Part shown: positions 13,016 to 21,101 of the stretch, one piece after another
How the letters are laid out: the number at the start of each line of letters is the position of its first letter
Position numbering within the stretch: position 1 is the first letter of the stretch
Assembly: GCA_902762805.1 (NCBI GenBank)
Contig: CACWPQ010000004.1
Coordinates: 46,977 to 110,976 of the forward strand
Direction of reading: 5' to 3'
Origin: an uncultured Bacteroidota bacterium
GTDB lineage: Bacteria > Bacteroidota > Bacteroidia > Bacteroidales > P3
Length of the DNA stretch: 64,000 nucleotides
Notes under the pieces: generated by a model
The model's database searches: none
Told to the model about the DNA's origin: nothing
The model's input: only the letters and a program-made list of their open reading frames with translations
Translations under genes and position numbers: made by a program

Positions 13016-15559
13016 ATGAGACACGTAATTATACTGCTATTTAGTATTTTATCCCTCGGCGCGGCGGCGCAGCAGGGCACCATTCGCGGCCGCGTGGTCG
13101 ACGCGCGCAGCGGCGAGAACATCGAGTATGCCAATATCGCGCTGCTGAAGGCCAAGGACTCCACCCTGGTCAACGGCACGGTGAGCGAGGCCAACGGCAC
13201 GTTCCGCCTCACGGCGCCCCACGGCAGCTACCTGCTGCGCGTCACCTTCATCGGCTACGACACCTACTTCCACACCAAGCCCGTCGCCCTCTCGGCCGGG
13301 CAGAAGGAGCTCAACGTGGGCAAGCTGCAGCTCAAGATGAGCGGCACGATGATGGAGGCGGTCGAGATTTCGGCCGAGCGCTCGATGGTGGAGTACCAGC
13401 TCGACAAGCGCGTGGTGAACGTGGACAAGAACATCGTGGCCGGCGGCGGCACTGCCACCGACGTGCTCGAGCAGGTGCCCTCGGTGGCCATCGACAACGA
13501 CGGCAACGTCACCCTCCGCGGGTCGACCAACGTCAAGGTGCTCGTCAACGGCCGCCCCAGCGAGCTGCTGGCCTCCGACCTGAGCACCCTGCTGGAGCAG
13601 ATACCCGCCTCGACGGTGGAGAACGTCGAGGTCATCACCAACCCCTCGGCCAAGTACGACCCCGAAGGCATGAGCGGCATCATCAACATCAAGCTCAAGG
13701 ACCGCACGGCCGGCGCCCTGGGGCTCAACGGCGTGGCCAGCCTCAACATGGGGTCGCCGGTATTCGTTCCCTCCGACATGCAGGAGCATTTCGGCTTCGC
13801 TGACTACGCCACCCTCATGGGCAACGTCAGCCTCAACTACACCACCGAGAAGTACAACCTCTTCTTCAATGCCGACGGCGGCCAGCGTGCCCGCGGCAAC
13901 TACGGCACCTCCGACATCGAGTACCTCAACTCCGACGGCACTCCGCGCTCGCACTACCTCATCGACCAGTACAGCGTGGGCCCCGGCCGCATGGGCAGCG
14001 TCAAGGTGGGCGGCGAATACTACTTCGACAAGCACAACAGCCTCCTCCTTTCCTACCAACTGCGCGCCGGCAACCGCCGCCGCAAGGGCGAGATATCTGC
14101 CCACGACGTGCTCTTCAACGACTCGTTGCGCTACGAGCAGCCCTCTTCCAGCGAACAGCCCAACCTCAACCACTCGGTCAACCTGCTCTACACCCACAAG
14201 TTCGACCGGCAGGACGAGGAGTTCACCGCCGACTTCACCTTCAGCGCCCGCAAGGTGGAGGGCAGCGGCATCCAGGAGCAGCGCTATTTCGGCAATGCCC
14301 TCTGGGACAACTACTACAAGCGCGAAAGCGAGACCCACAACCGCCATCAGGCGCTCAACGCCAAGCTCAACTACGTGCGCCCCATGGACAACGGCTGGCG
14401 CCTGGAGACTGGCTACGAGGGCCGTATGGACTGGCCCGACCAGAACGCCGTCTACTACCGCACCGAGTACAACGCCGCCCACACCCTCTATCGCTACCAC
14501 GACACGCTCTCCTCCACCCACTTCCGCTACAACCAGCACGTCCATGCCGCCTACGCCACCTATGGCGGAAACCTCACCGAGAGCCTTTCGGCCCAGGCCG
14601 GCCTGCGCGGCGAGTATGCCTACACCTTCGGCGAGGACCTCAACCACCCCGCCACCCCGGCGGTGGACAAATCCTACTGGCAGCTCTATCCCACGGTGCA
14701 CCTCTCCTATAAAATCACCGACCTGCAAAGCATGCAGGTCAGCTACAGCCGCCGCGTGCGCCGCCCCCACATGTGGGACCTCAACCCCTACCTGGAGGTG
14801 CGCGAGGGCGAGCAGCTCTCCTTCGGCAACCCCAACCTCGACCCCGAGTATACCAACGCCTTCGAACTCAGCTACAACCTCGGGTTCAACAAGGTGAACC
14901 TCTTCACCTCGGCCTACTTCCGCCAGACCAACAACATGATGACTCGCTACGGCTTTGTGTGGAGTGAAGAGTCGGCCGCCCGCTACGCCTGGTGGGAACC
15001 CTACAACAGCGAGTATGACGGCTACTGGGCCTCGACCGGCCAGAACCTCAACCGTGGCTACAACTACGGCCTCGAGTTCATCGTCGACTACCAGATTTTC
15101 CCCTGGTGGAAGGTCAACGTCAGTGTCAACCTCTACCAGAACCACATCGAGGGCACCGCCCTGCTGGACAACAAGGACAAGTCCTCGTTCCAGGCCAGCG
15201 GCAAGTTCTCCACCTTCATGACCCTGCCCAAGGACTGGACCCTCCAGCTGAGCGGCCAGTACTGGGCGCCGTGGCTCGACCTGCAGACTGACATGGACGC
15301 CGGCTACTGGGTCGACCTGGCGGTGAAGAAGGATGTCTTCCAGCGCCGCGGCACCGTCAACCTGCGCGTCTCCGACGTGTTCCGCACCGGCGGCTGGGGC
15401 CACACCACCCACACCGAGCAGCTGAACCGCGTGGTCAAGAACCGCCGCCTCTCGCCCTCGGTAACGGTGGGCTTCTCGTGGAAAATCAACAACGGCCTCA
15501 AGCAGCGCCCGCAGCAGATGGACGGCGATGAAGGTGGCGACGAAAGCACCATATATTAG
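13016..15559 (+). CDS. TonB-dependent outer-membrane receptor
   Basis: An 847-residue outer-membrane beta-barrel. A signal peptide (about 1-19) is followed by a carboxypeptidase-regulatory-like domain (GTIRGRVVDARSGENIEYAN, about 22-110), then a plug domain with DVLEQVPSVAIDNDGNVTLRG, VKVLVNGRPS and VENVEVITNPSAKYDPEG, then a long barrel rich in alternating aromatics ending in WGHTTHTEQLNRVV and a final WKIN strand region. It belongs to the outer-membrane beta-barrel receptor group without a SusD partner, so it is not a SusC glycan transporter by context. The substrate is unknown. An operator-like inverted repeat sits at its promoter. ATG 13016 gives the signal peptide; 12953 does not. Confidence 0.9.
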   Translation: MRHVIILLFSILSLGAAAQQGTIRGRVVDARSGENIEYANIALLKAKDSTLVNGTVSEANGTFRLTAPHGSYLLRVTFIGYDTYFHTKPVALSAGQKELNVGKLQLKMSGTMMEAVEISAERSMVEYQLDKRVVNVDKNIVAGGGTATDVLEQVPSVAIDNDGNVTLRGSTNVKVLVNGRPSELLASDLSTLLEQIPASTVENVEVITNPSAKYDPEGMSGIINIKLKDRTAGALGLNGVASLNMGSPVFVPSDMQEHFGFADYATLMGNVSLNYTTEKYNLFFNADGGQRARGNYGTSDIEYLNSDGTPRSHYLIDQYSVGPGRMGSVKVGGEYYFDKHNSLLLSYQLRAGNRRRKGEISAHDVLFNDSLRYEQPSSSEQPNLNHSVNLLYTHKFDRQDEEFTADFTFSARKVEGSGIQEQRYFGNALWDNYYKRESETHNRHQALNAKLNYVRPMDNGWRLETGYEGRMDWPDQNAVYYRTEYNAAHTLYRYHDTLSSTHFRYNQHVHAAYATYGGNLTESLSAQAGLRGEYAYTFGEDLNHPATPAVDKSYWQLYPTVHLSYKITDLQSMQVSYSRRVRRPHMWDLNPYLEVREGEQLSFGNPNLDPEYTNAFELSYNLGFNKVNLFTSAYFRQTNNMMTRYGFVWSEESAARYAWWEPYNSEYDGYWASTGQNLNRGYNYGLEFIVDYQIFPWWKVNVSVNLYQNHIEGTALLDNKDKSSFQASGKFSTFMTLPKDWTLQLSGQYWAPWLDLQTDMDAGYWVDLAVKKDVFQRRGTVNLRVSDVFRTGGWGHTTHTEQLNRVVKNRRLSPSVTVGFSWKINNGLKQRPQQMDGDEGGDESTIY

Positions 15560-15588
15560 AAGGCACAAGATTAATATATTGTAAGTAT

Positions 15589-16863
15589 ATGAATATCAGT
15601 GGTTTAATGCGAGAGAGAGGGGGGGGGTACAAGTTACCCTTATTGTTGGCATTGACATTGGTGCCTACTATCATAAAGGTCATCTTGCTGGCATATGACC
15701 ACCCCATTGGATATACCGGCATTGGCAGTTACTACTACTTTGTAGGATATGAAACAGGGTTCGGCGGACGCAAGCTGCTTGGAACCCTCTTTCATTACCT
15801 CCTGCCTGCTTATTCCACATGGTCTCACCTTCGACCCTATATCATTGGCATCAATCTGGCATTGGTCGCGCTGTTTATCCTCTTTGTGGCACGTGTGTGG
15901 CGGAGCGGGAACAACAAGGGCATGCTCGTGCTACTCTCGCTCTACATGGTGAGCCCATATTCTCCCATCGGATTTGTATATAGCTGGATGTCAACAACCT
16001 CCCTCGAGACATGGCAATGGGTCTTGTTGCTTGCCTGGATACTGCTATTCCTGTCGGCACCACGCAAGTGGTGGTACTACATCCTCACGCTACTCATTGC
16101 CACCGCAGGCATACTCATACACCACACCTTCTGCTGCACATTCCTCCCCGTGATGCTGGGTCTATTCTTCTATGAGTCATTCTCCGGCGGTCAGTTCCAG
16201 AAGCGAGCGGCCATCGCTTACGGAACCATCTGCTTCCTGTTGTTGGGGCTCTTTATTGCCCTATGGAGTTTCAGCACTATGAACCTCCCACAAGAAGAAC
16301 TGAGGGCTCTCATAAGGGGACGTGCCTCCAGCGATGCTTGCATAGACTCCGAGATGCTCATGACATTCTACTACTACCTCTCCAGCTCCGATAACTTTCA
16401 GCAGTATTGGATTTCCAAACCAGGGTTTTATCGGACGAAAATGATTGAACTGGGGCTTTCCATGATTCTCCTTGCACCTCTATTCATAACCCTGCTTTGG
16501 CCATGGTTCTCCGCTGCACGAAGGGAAAATGAGAAGGCTCGCCGTCGTTTGTACTATGCTATGGGACTGCTGCCCACACTCCTCACACTGCCCCTTTTCT
16601 TTGTGGTGGCGGACTATGGTCGGGATTGGACAGCCCTCAGCTTCACTCTCCTAGCCGTGCCGTTGGCGGTGGTGGCGCGAGGCGACAAAGCGTTGGGCGC
16701 GAGCCTTATGCGTATGTGGGACTGGATATGCAGGCACCCCATCGTATGCCTTGCCCTGATGGTCTATCTCCTGCAGCTGCATCCATCTGGACCTCACAAT
16801 GGATATGGCCCGGGAGCGGGTCTATATGAGGCTCTAGAGCTGATAAAGAGATTTTTACGATAA
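15589..16863 (+). CDS. Polytopic membrane protein with G9 tract at its start
   Basis: A 424-residue integral membrane protein with about ten to eleven hydrophobic segments and short loops; no family recognised. Its topology resembles lipid-linked sugar transferase or EpsG-like proteins, but no catalytic motif is certain. An early loop has GFGGRKLLG, and another has IRGRASSDACIDSEM. Possible starts are ATG 15589 and ATG 15607. The second is followed by (GA)4 and a run of nine G (15619-15627) encoding Gly-Gly-Gly. A one-base slip would shift frame at codon 5-8, so expression may be phase variable. Composition is lower in GC than the receptor upstream. Confidence 0.8.
   Translation: MNISGLMRERGGGYKLPLLLALTLVPTIIKVILLAYDHPIGYTGIGSYYYFVGYETGFGGRKLLGTLFHYLLPAYSTWSHLRPYIIGINLALVALFILFVARVWRSGNNKGMLVLLSLYMVSPYSPIGFVYSWMSTTSLETWQWVLLLAWILLFLSAPRKWWYYILTLLIATAGILIHHTFCCTFLPVMLGLFFYESFSGGQFQKRAAIAYGTICFLLLGLFIALWSFSTMNLPQEELRALIRGRASSDACIDSEMLMTFYYYLSSSDNFQQYWISKPGFYRTKMIELGLSMILLAPLFITLLWPWFSAARRENEKARRRLYYAMGLLPTLLTLPLFFVVADYGRDWTALSFTLLAVPLAVVARGDKALGASLMRMWDWICRHPIVCLALMVYLLQLHPSGPHNGYGPGAGLYEALELIKRFLR
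15619..15627 (+). repeat. Homopolymeric G9 tract
   Basis: Nine consecutive G directly following GAGAGAGA within the first codons of the membrane protein gene. Tracts of this length are prone to slipped-strand mispairing. Confidence 0.9.
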
Positions 16864-16929
16864 CGCCACAAGCAATGCAATAAAACGTGTCATTGGGCGT
16901 TTCCATAAGAAACAACAGGAAACTCTGCG

Positions 16930-17334
16930 ATGACACAGCAACAGGTGTTTTGTCCCGTAAGGCGCCGATGGGTGGCGCTCACGCCCGAGGAGGGAGTGCG
17001 CCAGCACACCATCCTCATGCTGCACCGGCACTATGGCTATCCATTGGAGCTGATGCAGGTGGAGGGCGCCATCACCGTCAACGGCATGACCCGCCGCTGC
17101 GACATCGTGGTCCACTCCGCCGAGGGACGCCCGCAGATTATCGTCGAATGCAAACGCCCCGATGTGCCCCTCACGCAGAAAGTCTGCGACCAGGCCTGCC
17201 GCTACAACACCGCGTTGCAGGTCCCACTGCTGATCCTCACCAATGGAAACCAGCTGGTTACACTCCAAGTAGACCTCGCCGGCGGCACCCTCAGCCAACT
17301 GCAGGAGCCGCCCCGGTGTGTTAAAAAAAGTTAA
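16930..17334 (+). CDS. HsdR-N-terminal-like PD-(D/E)xK domain protein
   Basis: A 134-residue protein matching the stand-alone type I restriction HsdR N-terminal domain group common in Bacteroidota. The nuclease-fold core is visible as RRCDIVVHSAEGRPQIIVECKRP: Asp in the CDIVV strand, then Glu-x-Lys in VECKRP, preceded by an EEGVRQH helix. No helicase, specificity or methylase gene is nearby, so it is not part of a restriction system here. Its real role is unknown. Confidence 0.85.
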   Translation: MTQQQVFCPVRRRWVALTPEEGVRQHTILMLHRHYGYPLELMQVEGAITVNGMTRRCDIVVHSAEGRPQIIVECKRPDVPLTQKVCDQACRYNTALQVPLLILTNGNQLVTLQVDLAGGTLSQLQEPPRCVKKS

Positions 17335-17343
17335 AGTTTGAGC

Positions 17344-17360
17344 CGAAAACGCCGTTTTCG
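17344..17360. promoter_or_regulatory. Palindrome ahead of sigma-factor gene
   Basis: CGAAAAC, GCC, GTTTTCG: 7-bp arms with a 3-bp centre, 12 bp before the sigma-factor ATG. Candidate operator or small leader hairpin; no TAnnTTTG box is near, so this operon may use another promoter class. Confidence 0.45.
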
Positions 17361-17372
17361 CGTCTATATTAT

Positions 17373-17825
17373 ATGAAAAGGGCAGAAAAGAAACAGGCAT
17401 TGGTCGACCACTACATCGACTTTTACGCTGCTGCCCTGGCCATGCTCAAAGACGAGGACGACGCCAAGGACGCCGTGCAGGACGCGCTGGTCAACACCCT
17501 GGTCAGCCACGGGGTGCGCGAGCCCTACAACTACTGCATGCAGGCCGTGCGCAACCGCTGCGTCGACACGCTGCGCCGGCGCAGCCTGCTGGGCCAACTG
17601 GAAGAGACCAGCGCCGTGGTGGACCCCGACCGCGAGGAACTGCTGCGGCTGCTGAAGAAACAGAAAGAAGAGCTGCCCCCCACGGCGCGCACCATCGTCG
17701 AGCTGCACTACGAGGAAGGGCACTCGCTCCCCAAGGTGGCCTCGGAGTTGGGCCTCAGCCTCTCGTCAGTGAAACGCACGCTGGCGGAGACAAAAAACGA
17801 ATTGCGAAAAAAACTGGAGATATAA
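17373..17825 (+). CDS. ECF-type RNA polymerase sigma factor
   Basis: A 150-residue sigma-70 family protein with region 2 (DHYIDFYAAALAMLKDEDDAKDAVQDAL, then NYCMQAVRNRCVDTLRRR) and region 4 helix-turn-helix (LPPTARTIVELHYEEG, LPKVASELGLSLSSVKRTLAETK). It lacks the extra domains of primary sigma factors. It heads a three-gene operon with a membrane-anchored anti-sigma-like protein and a small secreted protein. Confidence 0.9.
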   Translation: MKRAEKKQALVDHYIDFYAAALAMLKDEDDAKDAVQDALVNTLVSHGVREPYNYCMQAVRNRCVDTLRRRSLLGQLEETSAVVDPDREELLRLLKKQKEELPPTARTIVELHYEEGHSLPKVASELGLSLSSVKRTLAETKNELRKKLEI

Positions 17826-17829
17826 CGAT

Positions 17830-18300
17830 ATGAAAATGGACGACATACAGCGACTGCTGCAGAAGTATCACGACGGCACCCTCACCCCCGGCGAGCAGGC
17901 CGAGCTGGACCGCCTCACCCACAAAGACGAGGTGCTCGGCGAAGCCTTCCACAAGGCCGACGGCATCGTGCGCCGCCGCCAAGTCCGCTACCTCGCCATG
18001 GCCATGACGGGCCTGGTGCTGCTCGGCGCCGGCGTGTGGATGGCCCGCCCCTCTCAGGAGGCGGCACCCCTGGTGGCCGAGCGGCAAGCACTGCCCGCAG
18101 CGGTGGCCGACGAGGCCCCTGCCCCTCCCCCCGCGCAACCCACCGCGGCGCGCCCCGCCAACGTGGCCAAGCCCGCATCCAAGCCCGTCGCACCCACCCA
18201 AGCCGCTCCCCACGCCGAGCAGCAGACCGTCGTGGTCTGCAACACCCAGTGCGAGGCCGACTCCGTCATCAACAACATCTGGAAATTCCTCTCCGCATGA
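17830..18300 (+). CDS. Single-pass membrane protein, probable anti-sigma factor
   Basis: A 156-residue protein with a short cytoplasmic helical N-terminus (about 1-54: DDIQRLLQKYHDGTLTPGEQAELDRL), one membrane helix (about 55-76) and a periplasmic proline/alanine-rich tail. The N-terminal motif of a short helical domain starting LxxYxxGxLxxxExxxLxxL is typical of Bacteroidota anti-sigma proteins. It lies 4 bp after the sigma factor and overlaps the next gene by ATGA. The anti-sigma role is inferred from position and topology. Confidence 0.75.
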   Translation: MKMDDIQRLLQKYHDGTLTPGEQAELDRLTHKDEVLGEAFHKADGIVRRRQVRYLAMAMTGLVLLGAGVWMARPSQEAAPLVAERQALPAAVADEAPAPPPAQPTAARPANVAKPASKPVAPTQAAPHAEQQTVVVCNTQCEADSVINNIWKFLSA

Positions 18301-18758
18301 AGCGCCTGCTCCTCTCCCTGCTGCTGGCCGCAGCCATCGGCGCATCGGCCCAGACCGAACTCTACCGCCGCTACGCCTCGCAGCCCGGCGTCAAAGTCGC
18401 CTCGGTCTCCAACTTCGCCATCGACAGCACCTCGCGCGCCGACGTCACCATCATCGAGGCCGAGACCGACCAAGGCTGGGAATGGATGATGCAGGAATTC
18501 CTCATCAGCCCCCTGCCGCCCGAACGCGCCAGCGACCTGCGTGTGGGCGACGACGTGGTCACCTTCGCACGCCGCAGCCGCGCCAACCCGCGCGACGCAG
18601 CACCCGTGGTCGACGAGCAAATCGACGCCGCCGGCAGCTGCTACATCGGCGTCTCCTACCTCGCACGCGCCATCTACATCTTCTGCGCCGACACCGAGGA
18701 GCAATACGACGCCATCGTCACCCTCCTGGTCAAAAAACTCATGCGCAACAGCCGCTAA
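18297..18758 (+). CDS. Small secreted protein of the sigma-factor operon
   Basis: A 153-residue protein with a signal peptide (about 1-18). The mature part (ELYRRYASQPGVKVASVSN, AGSCYIGVSYLARAIYIFCA) is compact, with no recognised catalytic motif; it resembles small DUF4252-type exported proteins but I cannot confirm this. The start ATG 18297 overlaps the preceding stop (ATGA). The sigma / anti-sigma / exported-protein arrangement suggests a self-contained envelope-response operon. Confidence 0.72.
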   Translation: MKRLLLSLLLAAAIGASAQTELYRRYASQPGVKVASVSNFAIDSTSRADVTIIEAETDQGWEWMMQEFLISPLPPERASDLRVGDDVVTFARRSRANPRDAAPVVDEQIDAAGSCYIGVSYLARAIYIFCADTEEQYDAIVTLLVKKLMRNSR

Positions 18759-18836
18759 CACGCCCTGCACCAGCCCGTCCACACGCACGCTGAAAAAAAA
18801 CTTTCGCCGACGCTTGCAAGTATCCACCTTTCTTCG

Positions 18837-18844
18837 TATCTTTG
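18837..18844 (+). promoter_or_regulatory. Orphan promoter-like box (TATCTTTG)
   Basis: TAnnTTTG match on the plus strand with no credible plus-strand gene downstream; transcription would run into the 3' end of birA in antisense. See the adjoining repeat and the finding on a possible RNA. Confidence 0.4.
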
Positions 18845-18920
18845 CAAACAGTTTCCCCATCGCAAAAACCCTCCCATCCATCTGCCGTTGAGGCACATCC
18901 GCCGTCGAAAACACAAAAAA

Positions 18921-19017
18921 GCCAGGCCCTGAAGGAACCTGAAGACGAAGAACAACCGAAGAACAACCGAAGAACAGCCCTACCGTTCCCCTGACGTTTC
19001 CCTGGTATTCCCCTGGC
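18921..19017 (+). ncRNA. Possible small RNA with 11-bp repeats, antisense to birA end
   Basis: Downstream of the orphan promoter box, GCCAGG (18921-18926) can pair with CCTGGC (19012-19017) and GGAAC (18934-18938) with GTTCC (18985-18989). This encloses three 11-bp repeats CGAAGAACAAC / CGAAGAACAGC at 18946-18978. The pairing is weak, and the RNA call is inference only. Confidence 0.25.
18946..18978. repeat. Three 11-bp direct repeats
   Basis: CGAAGAACAAC twice, then CGAAGAACAGC, exact 11-bp period, in the gap between convergent genes. Confidence 0.85.
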
Positions 19018-19756
19018 AAAGGGCTATCTCCTTCATGCCGCACACGAGCCTTCGCCCGTCGGCCGCCGTGAGCATCAGACGCCCGTGCGGGTCAACCCCG
19101 GTGATAGTGGCGCGGAGCTGCTCGTCGCCGTAGCGGTAGCGCGCCTCGACACCGAGGTTCAACAACCTTGACAGGTATTCCTCCTGCAGGTCGGCCCCGG
19201 CGCGCAAGTCGCCATATCGCCGCTCGATGCATTCGAGCAGTTGCCGCAGCAGGGGCTCCAGCTCATGGCATTCGCCCGTCAGCAACCGCAGCGACGTCGG
19301 ATTGGGCACCCACGCAGGGAAGTCCACCTCGTTCACATTCAGCCCTATGCCGCACACCGCCGACCCTATGCGCCCGCCCTGCAGGCGCGTGCTCACCAGC
19401 GTACCGCATATCTTGCCCCCCGCGGCATAGATGTCGTTGGGCCACTTGATATGAATTTTGGATTTTGAATTCTGAATTTCGAGCAGGTCGCATACGGCCA
19501 GCGCCAAGGCCTGCGTCAGGCCGAACTGGCGGTCGGCCGGCAGGAACGACGGGTGCAGCACCAGGCTGAACGTCAGGTTCTGCCCGGGGGCGGAGTGCCA
19601 GCAATTGCCGCGCTGCCCGATGCCCGCCATCTGCTCCAACGCCCAATAGCAAGTGAAGTCCCCGACCTCGCCGAGGTCGAGGGCTTCACAATACTTGTTG
19701 GTCGACTCTGTCGAGTCTAGCTTTTGAATATTGAAGATTGAATTTTCAATTCTCAA
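18980..19756 (-). CDS. birA: Biotin--[acetyl-CoA-carboxylase] ligase
   Basis: Attaches biotin to carboxylase carrier domains via biotinyl-AMP. The 258-residue product has KLDSTESTNKYC near the start, AGIGQRGNCWHSAPGQNLTFSL (adenylate/biotin loop), IKWPNDIYAAGGKICG with the catalytic Lys, and GIGLNVN. It lacks an N-terminal DNA-binding domain, so it is a class I enzyme without repressor function. There is no ATG near the N-terminus: the frame opens at a TTG (19756) inside an AATTC-type repeat. A second such repeat at 19452-19480 encodes EIQNSKSKIHI within the protein. Last gene of the pyrH-frr-birA series. Confidence 0.92.
   Translation of the reverse strand: MRIENSIFNIQKLDSTESTNKYCEALDLGEVGDFTCYWALEQMAGIGQRGNCWHSAPGQNLTFSLVLHPSFLPADRQFGLTQALALAVCDLLEIQNSKSKIHIKWPNDIYAAGGKICGTLVSTRLQGGRIGSAVCGIGLNVNEVDFPAWVPNPTSLRLLTGECHELEPLLRQLLECIERRYGDLRAGADLQEEYLSRLLNLGVEARYRYGDEQLRATITGVDPHGRLMLTAADGRRLVCGMKEIALCQGNTRETSGER
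19452..19480. repeat. AATTC-type repeat inside birA
   Basis: Units such as GAATTTTGGATTTTGAATTC. It encodes the polar linker QNSKSKI in BirA. The same family lies at 19721-19772 and 21193-21222. Confidence 0.75.
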
Positions 19757-19772
19757 TTTTCAATTTTCAATT
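19721..19772. repeat. AATTC-type repeat spanning frr-birA junction
   Basis: A run of TTTTCAATTCTCAATTTTCA-like units that forms the whole gap after frr and the first dozen codons of birA, including its only plausible start codon (TTG). Confidence 0.8.
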
Positions 19773-20334
19773 AGATGGACATAATCTCTTTCTCCTTGGC
19801 GGCATAGATCTTGTCGCACTCGGCAATGTGCTTGTCGGTGATGTCCTGCAGCTCTTTCTCCACCTGCTTCACCTCGTCCTCGGGTACCGACTTGTCCTTG
19901 AGCTTCTTCACCTTGTCCATCACATTGCGGCGCACGTTGCGCACATTCACCTTGGCGTTCTCGATCTCGGTCTTGGCGGCCTTGCTCAGCTCGCGGCGGC
20001 GCTCCTCGGTCAGCGGCGGGATGACAATGCGCAGCATGTCGCCCTCCTGGCGCGGCGTGAAGCCGAGGTTGGCATCCATGATGGCCTTGTTGATGGGCGA
20101 GACCATGTTCTTCTCCCACGGCTGCACCACGATGGAGCGGGCGTCGGGCGTGTTGATGTTGGCCACCTGGCTGATCTCGGTCGGCGTGCCGTAGTAGTCC
20201 ACCTTCACACCGTCCAACATGCCGGGGTTGGCCTTGCCGGCACGGATTTTCGACAGCTCCTTCTCCAGGAAGTTGAGCGAGCTCTGCATACTGTTTTTAG
20301 CCTCGTCGAGGCAGGCTTTCGATAAATCGTTCAT
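19771..20334 (-). CDS. frr: Ribosome recycling factor
   Basis: Splits post-termination ribosomes together with EF-G. The 187-residue product is full length and collinear with the family: LSKIRAGKANPGMLDGVKVDYYGTPTE, SIVVQPWEKNMVSPINKAI, GDMLRIVIPPLTEERRREL and a C-terminal long helix ending DKIYAAKEKEIMSI. It sits directly downstream of pyrH, a common arrangement. Confidence 0.97.
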   Translation of the reverse strand: MNDLSKACLDEAKNSMQSSLNFLEKELSKIRAGKANPGMLDGVKVDYYGTPTEISQVANINTPDARSIVVQPWEKNMVSPINKAIMDANLGFTPRQEGDMLRIVIPPLTEERRRELSKAAKTEIENAKVNVRNVRRNVMDKVKKLKDKSVPEDEVKQVEKELQDITDKHIAECDKIYAAKEKEIMSI

Positions 20335-20335
20335 A

Positions 20336-20378
20336 TTCTTGAATGCTTGATTGTTTGAATGTTTGATCGTTTGAATGG
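20336..20378. repeat. 8-bp TTTGAATG-type repeat between pyrH and frr
   Basis: About five imperfect units (CTTGATTG, TTTGAATG, TTTGATCG, TTTGAATG) make up the entire 44-bp intergenic region. Confidence 0.75.
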
Positions 20379-21089
20379 TCAGGCCTTGGTCACCAGAGTG
20401 CCTATCTCCTCGCCCTCCACCACGCGCAGCAGGTTCCCCTCGCGGTTCATGTCGAAGACGTAGATGGGCATATTGTTGTCCTCCGCCAGCGCGAAGGCGG
20501 TGAGGTCCATGATTTTGAGCTTCTTCTCGAGAGCCTCGCTGTAGGAGAGGCGCTCGTACTTGGTGGCCGTGGGGTCCTTCTCGGGGTCGGCGGTGTAGAC
20601 GCCGTCCACGCGTGTGCCCTTCAGTATCACGTCGGCCTGCATCTCGATGGCGCGCAGGGTCGACGCCGTGTCGGTGGTGAAATAGGGATTGCCGGTGCCA
20701 CCGCTGACGATGACCACCCTGCCCGCTTCCATTGCCTCCACCGCGCGTCGGCGGCTCATCTCCTTGCAGATAGGCTCGATGGCCAACCCACCGAGCAGTT
20801 CGGTGCGCAGGCCCTGCTTCTCCAACTCGGCCTGCAGGGCCATGCTGTTGATCAGCGTGGCCAGCATGCCCATATAGTCGCCCTGCACGCGGTCCATACC
20901 GTTGGCGGCGCCGCTCAGGCCGCGGAAGATGTTGCCACCGCCGATGACGATGCCCACCTGGCAGCCACGCTCCACCACGGTCTTGATGTCCACGGCATAC
21001 TGCGTCAGCATGGCCGGACTGATGCCATAGCTCTGGTCGCCCATCAGCGACTCGCCGCTCAGTTTGAGTAATATGCGTTTGTATTTCAT
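20379..21089 (-). CDS. pyrH: UMP kinase
   Basis: Phosphorylates UMP to UDP in pyrimidine synthesis. The 236-residue product shows KRILLKLSGESLMG, VGIVIGGGNIFRG, MDRVQGDYMGMLATLINSMALQ, VIVSGGTGNPYFTTDTAST, VDGVYTADPEKDP and MDLTAFALAEDN, all diagnostic of bacterial PyrH. The start lies 12 bp after the stop of the C10 protease upstream. No TAnnTTTG box is visible in that gap, so transcription may come through the protease gene or from a promoter inside it. Confidence 0.97.
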   Translation of the reverse strand: MKYKRILLKLSGESLMGDQSYGISPAMLTQYAVDIKTVVERGCQVGIVIGGGNIFRGLSGAANGMDRVQGDYMGMLATLINSMALQAELEKQGLRTELLGGLAIEPICKEMSRRRAVEAMEAGRVVIVSGGTGNPYFTTDTASTLRAIEMQADVILKGTRVDGVYTADPEKDPTATKYERLSYSEALEKKLKIMDLTAFALAEDNNMPIYVFDMNREGNLLRVVEGEEIGTLVTKA

Positions 21090-21101
21090 CTCGTATATTG
21101 T

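Noticed and set aside
16930..17334. Restriction-modification system
   Set aside because: Only the HsdR N-terminal-like fold is present; there is no motor, specificity or methylase gene nearby.
18946..18978. CRISPR array
   Set aside because: Repeats are 11 bp, directly adjacent and without spacers; no cas genes anywhere in the window.
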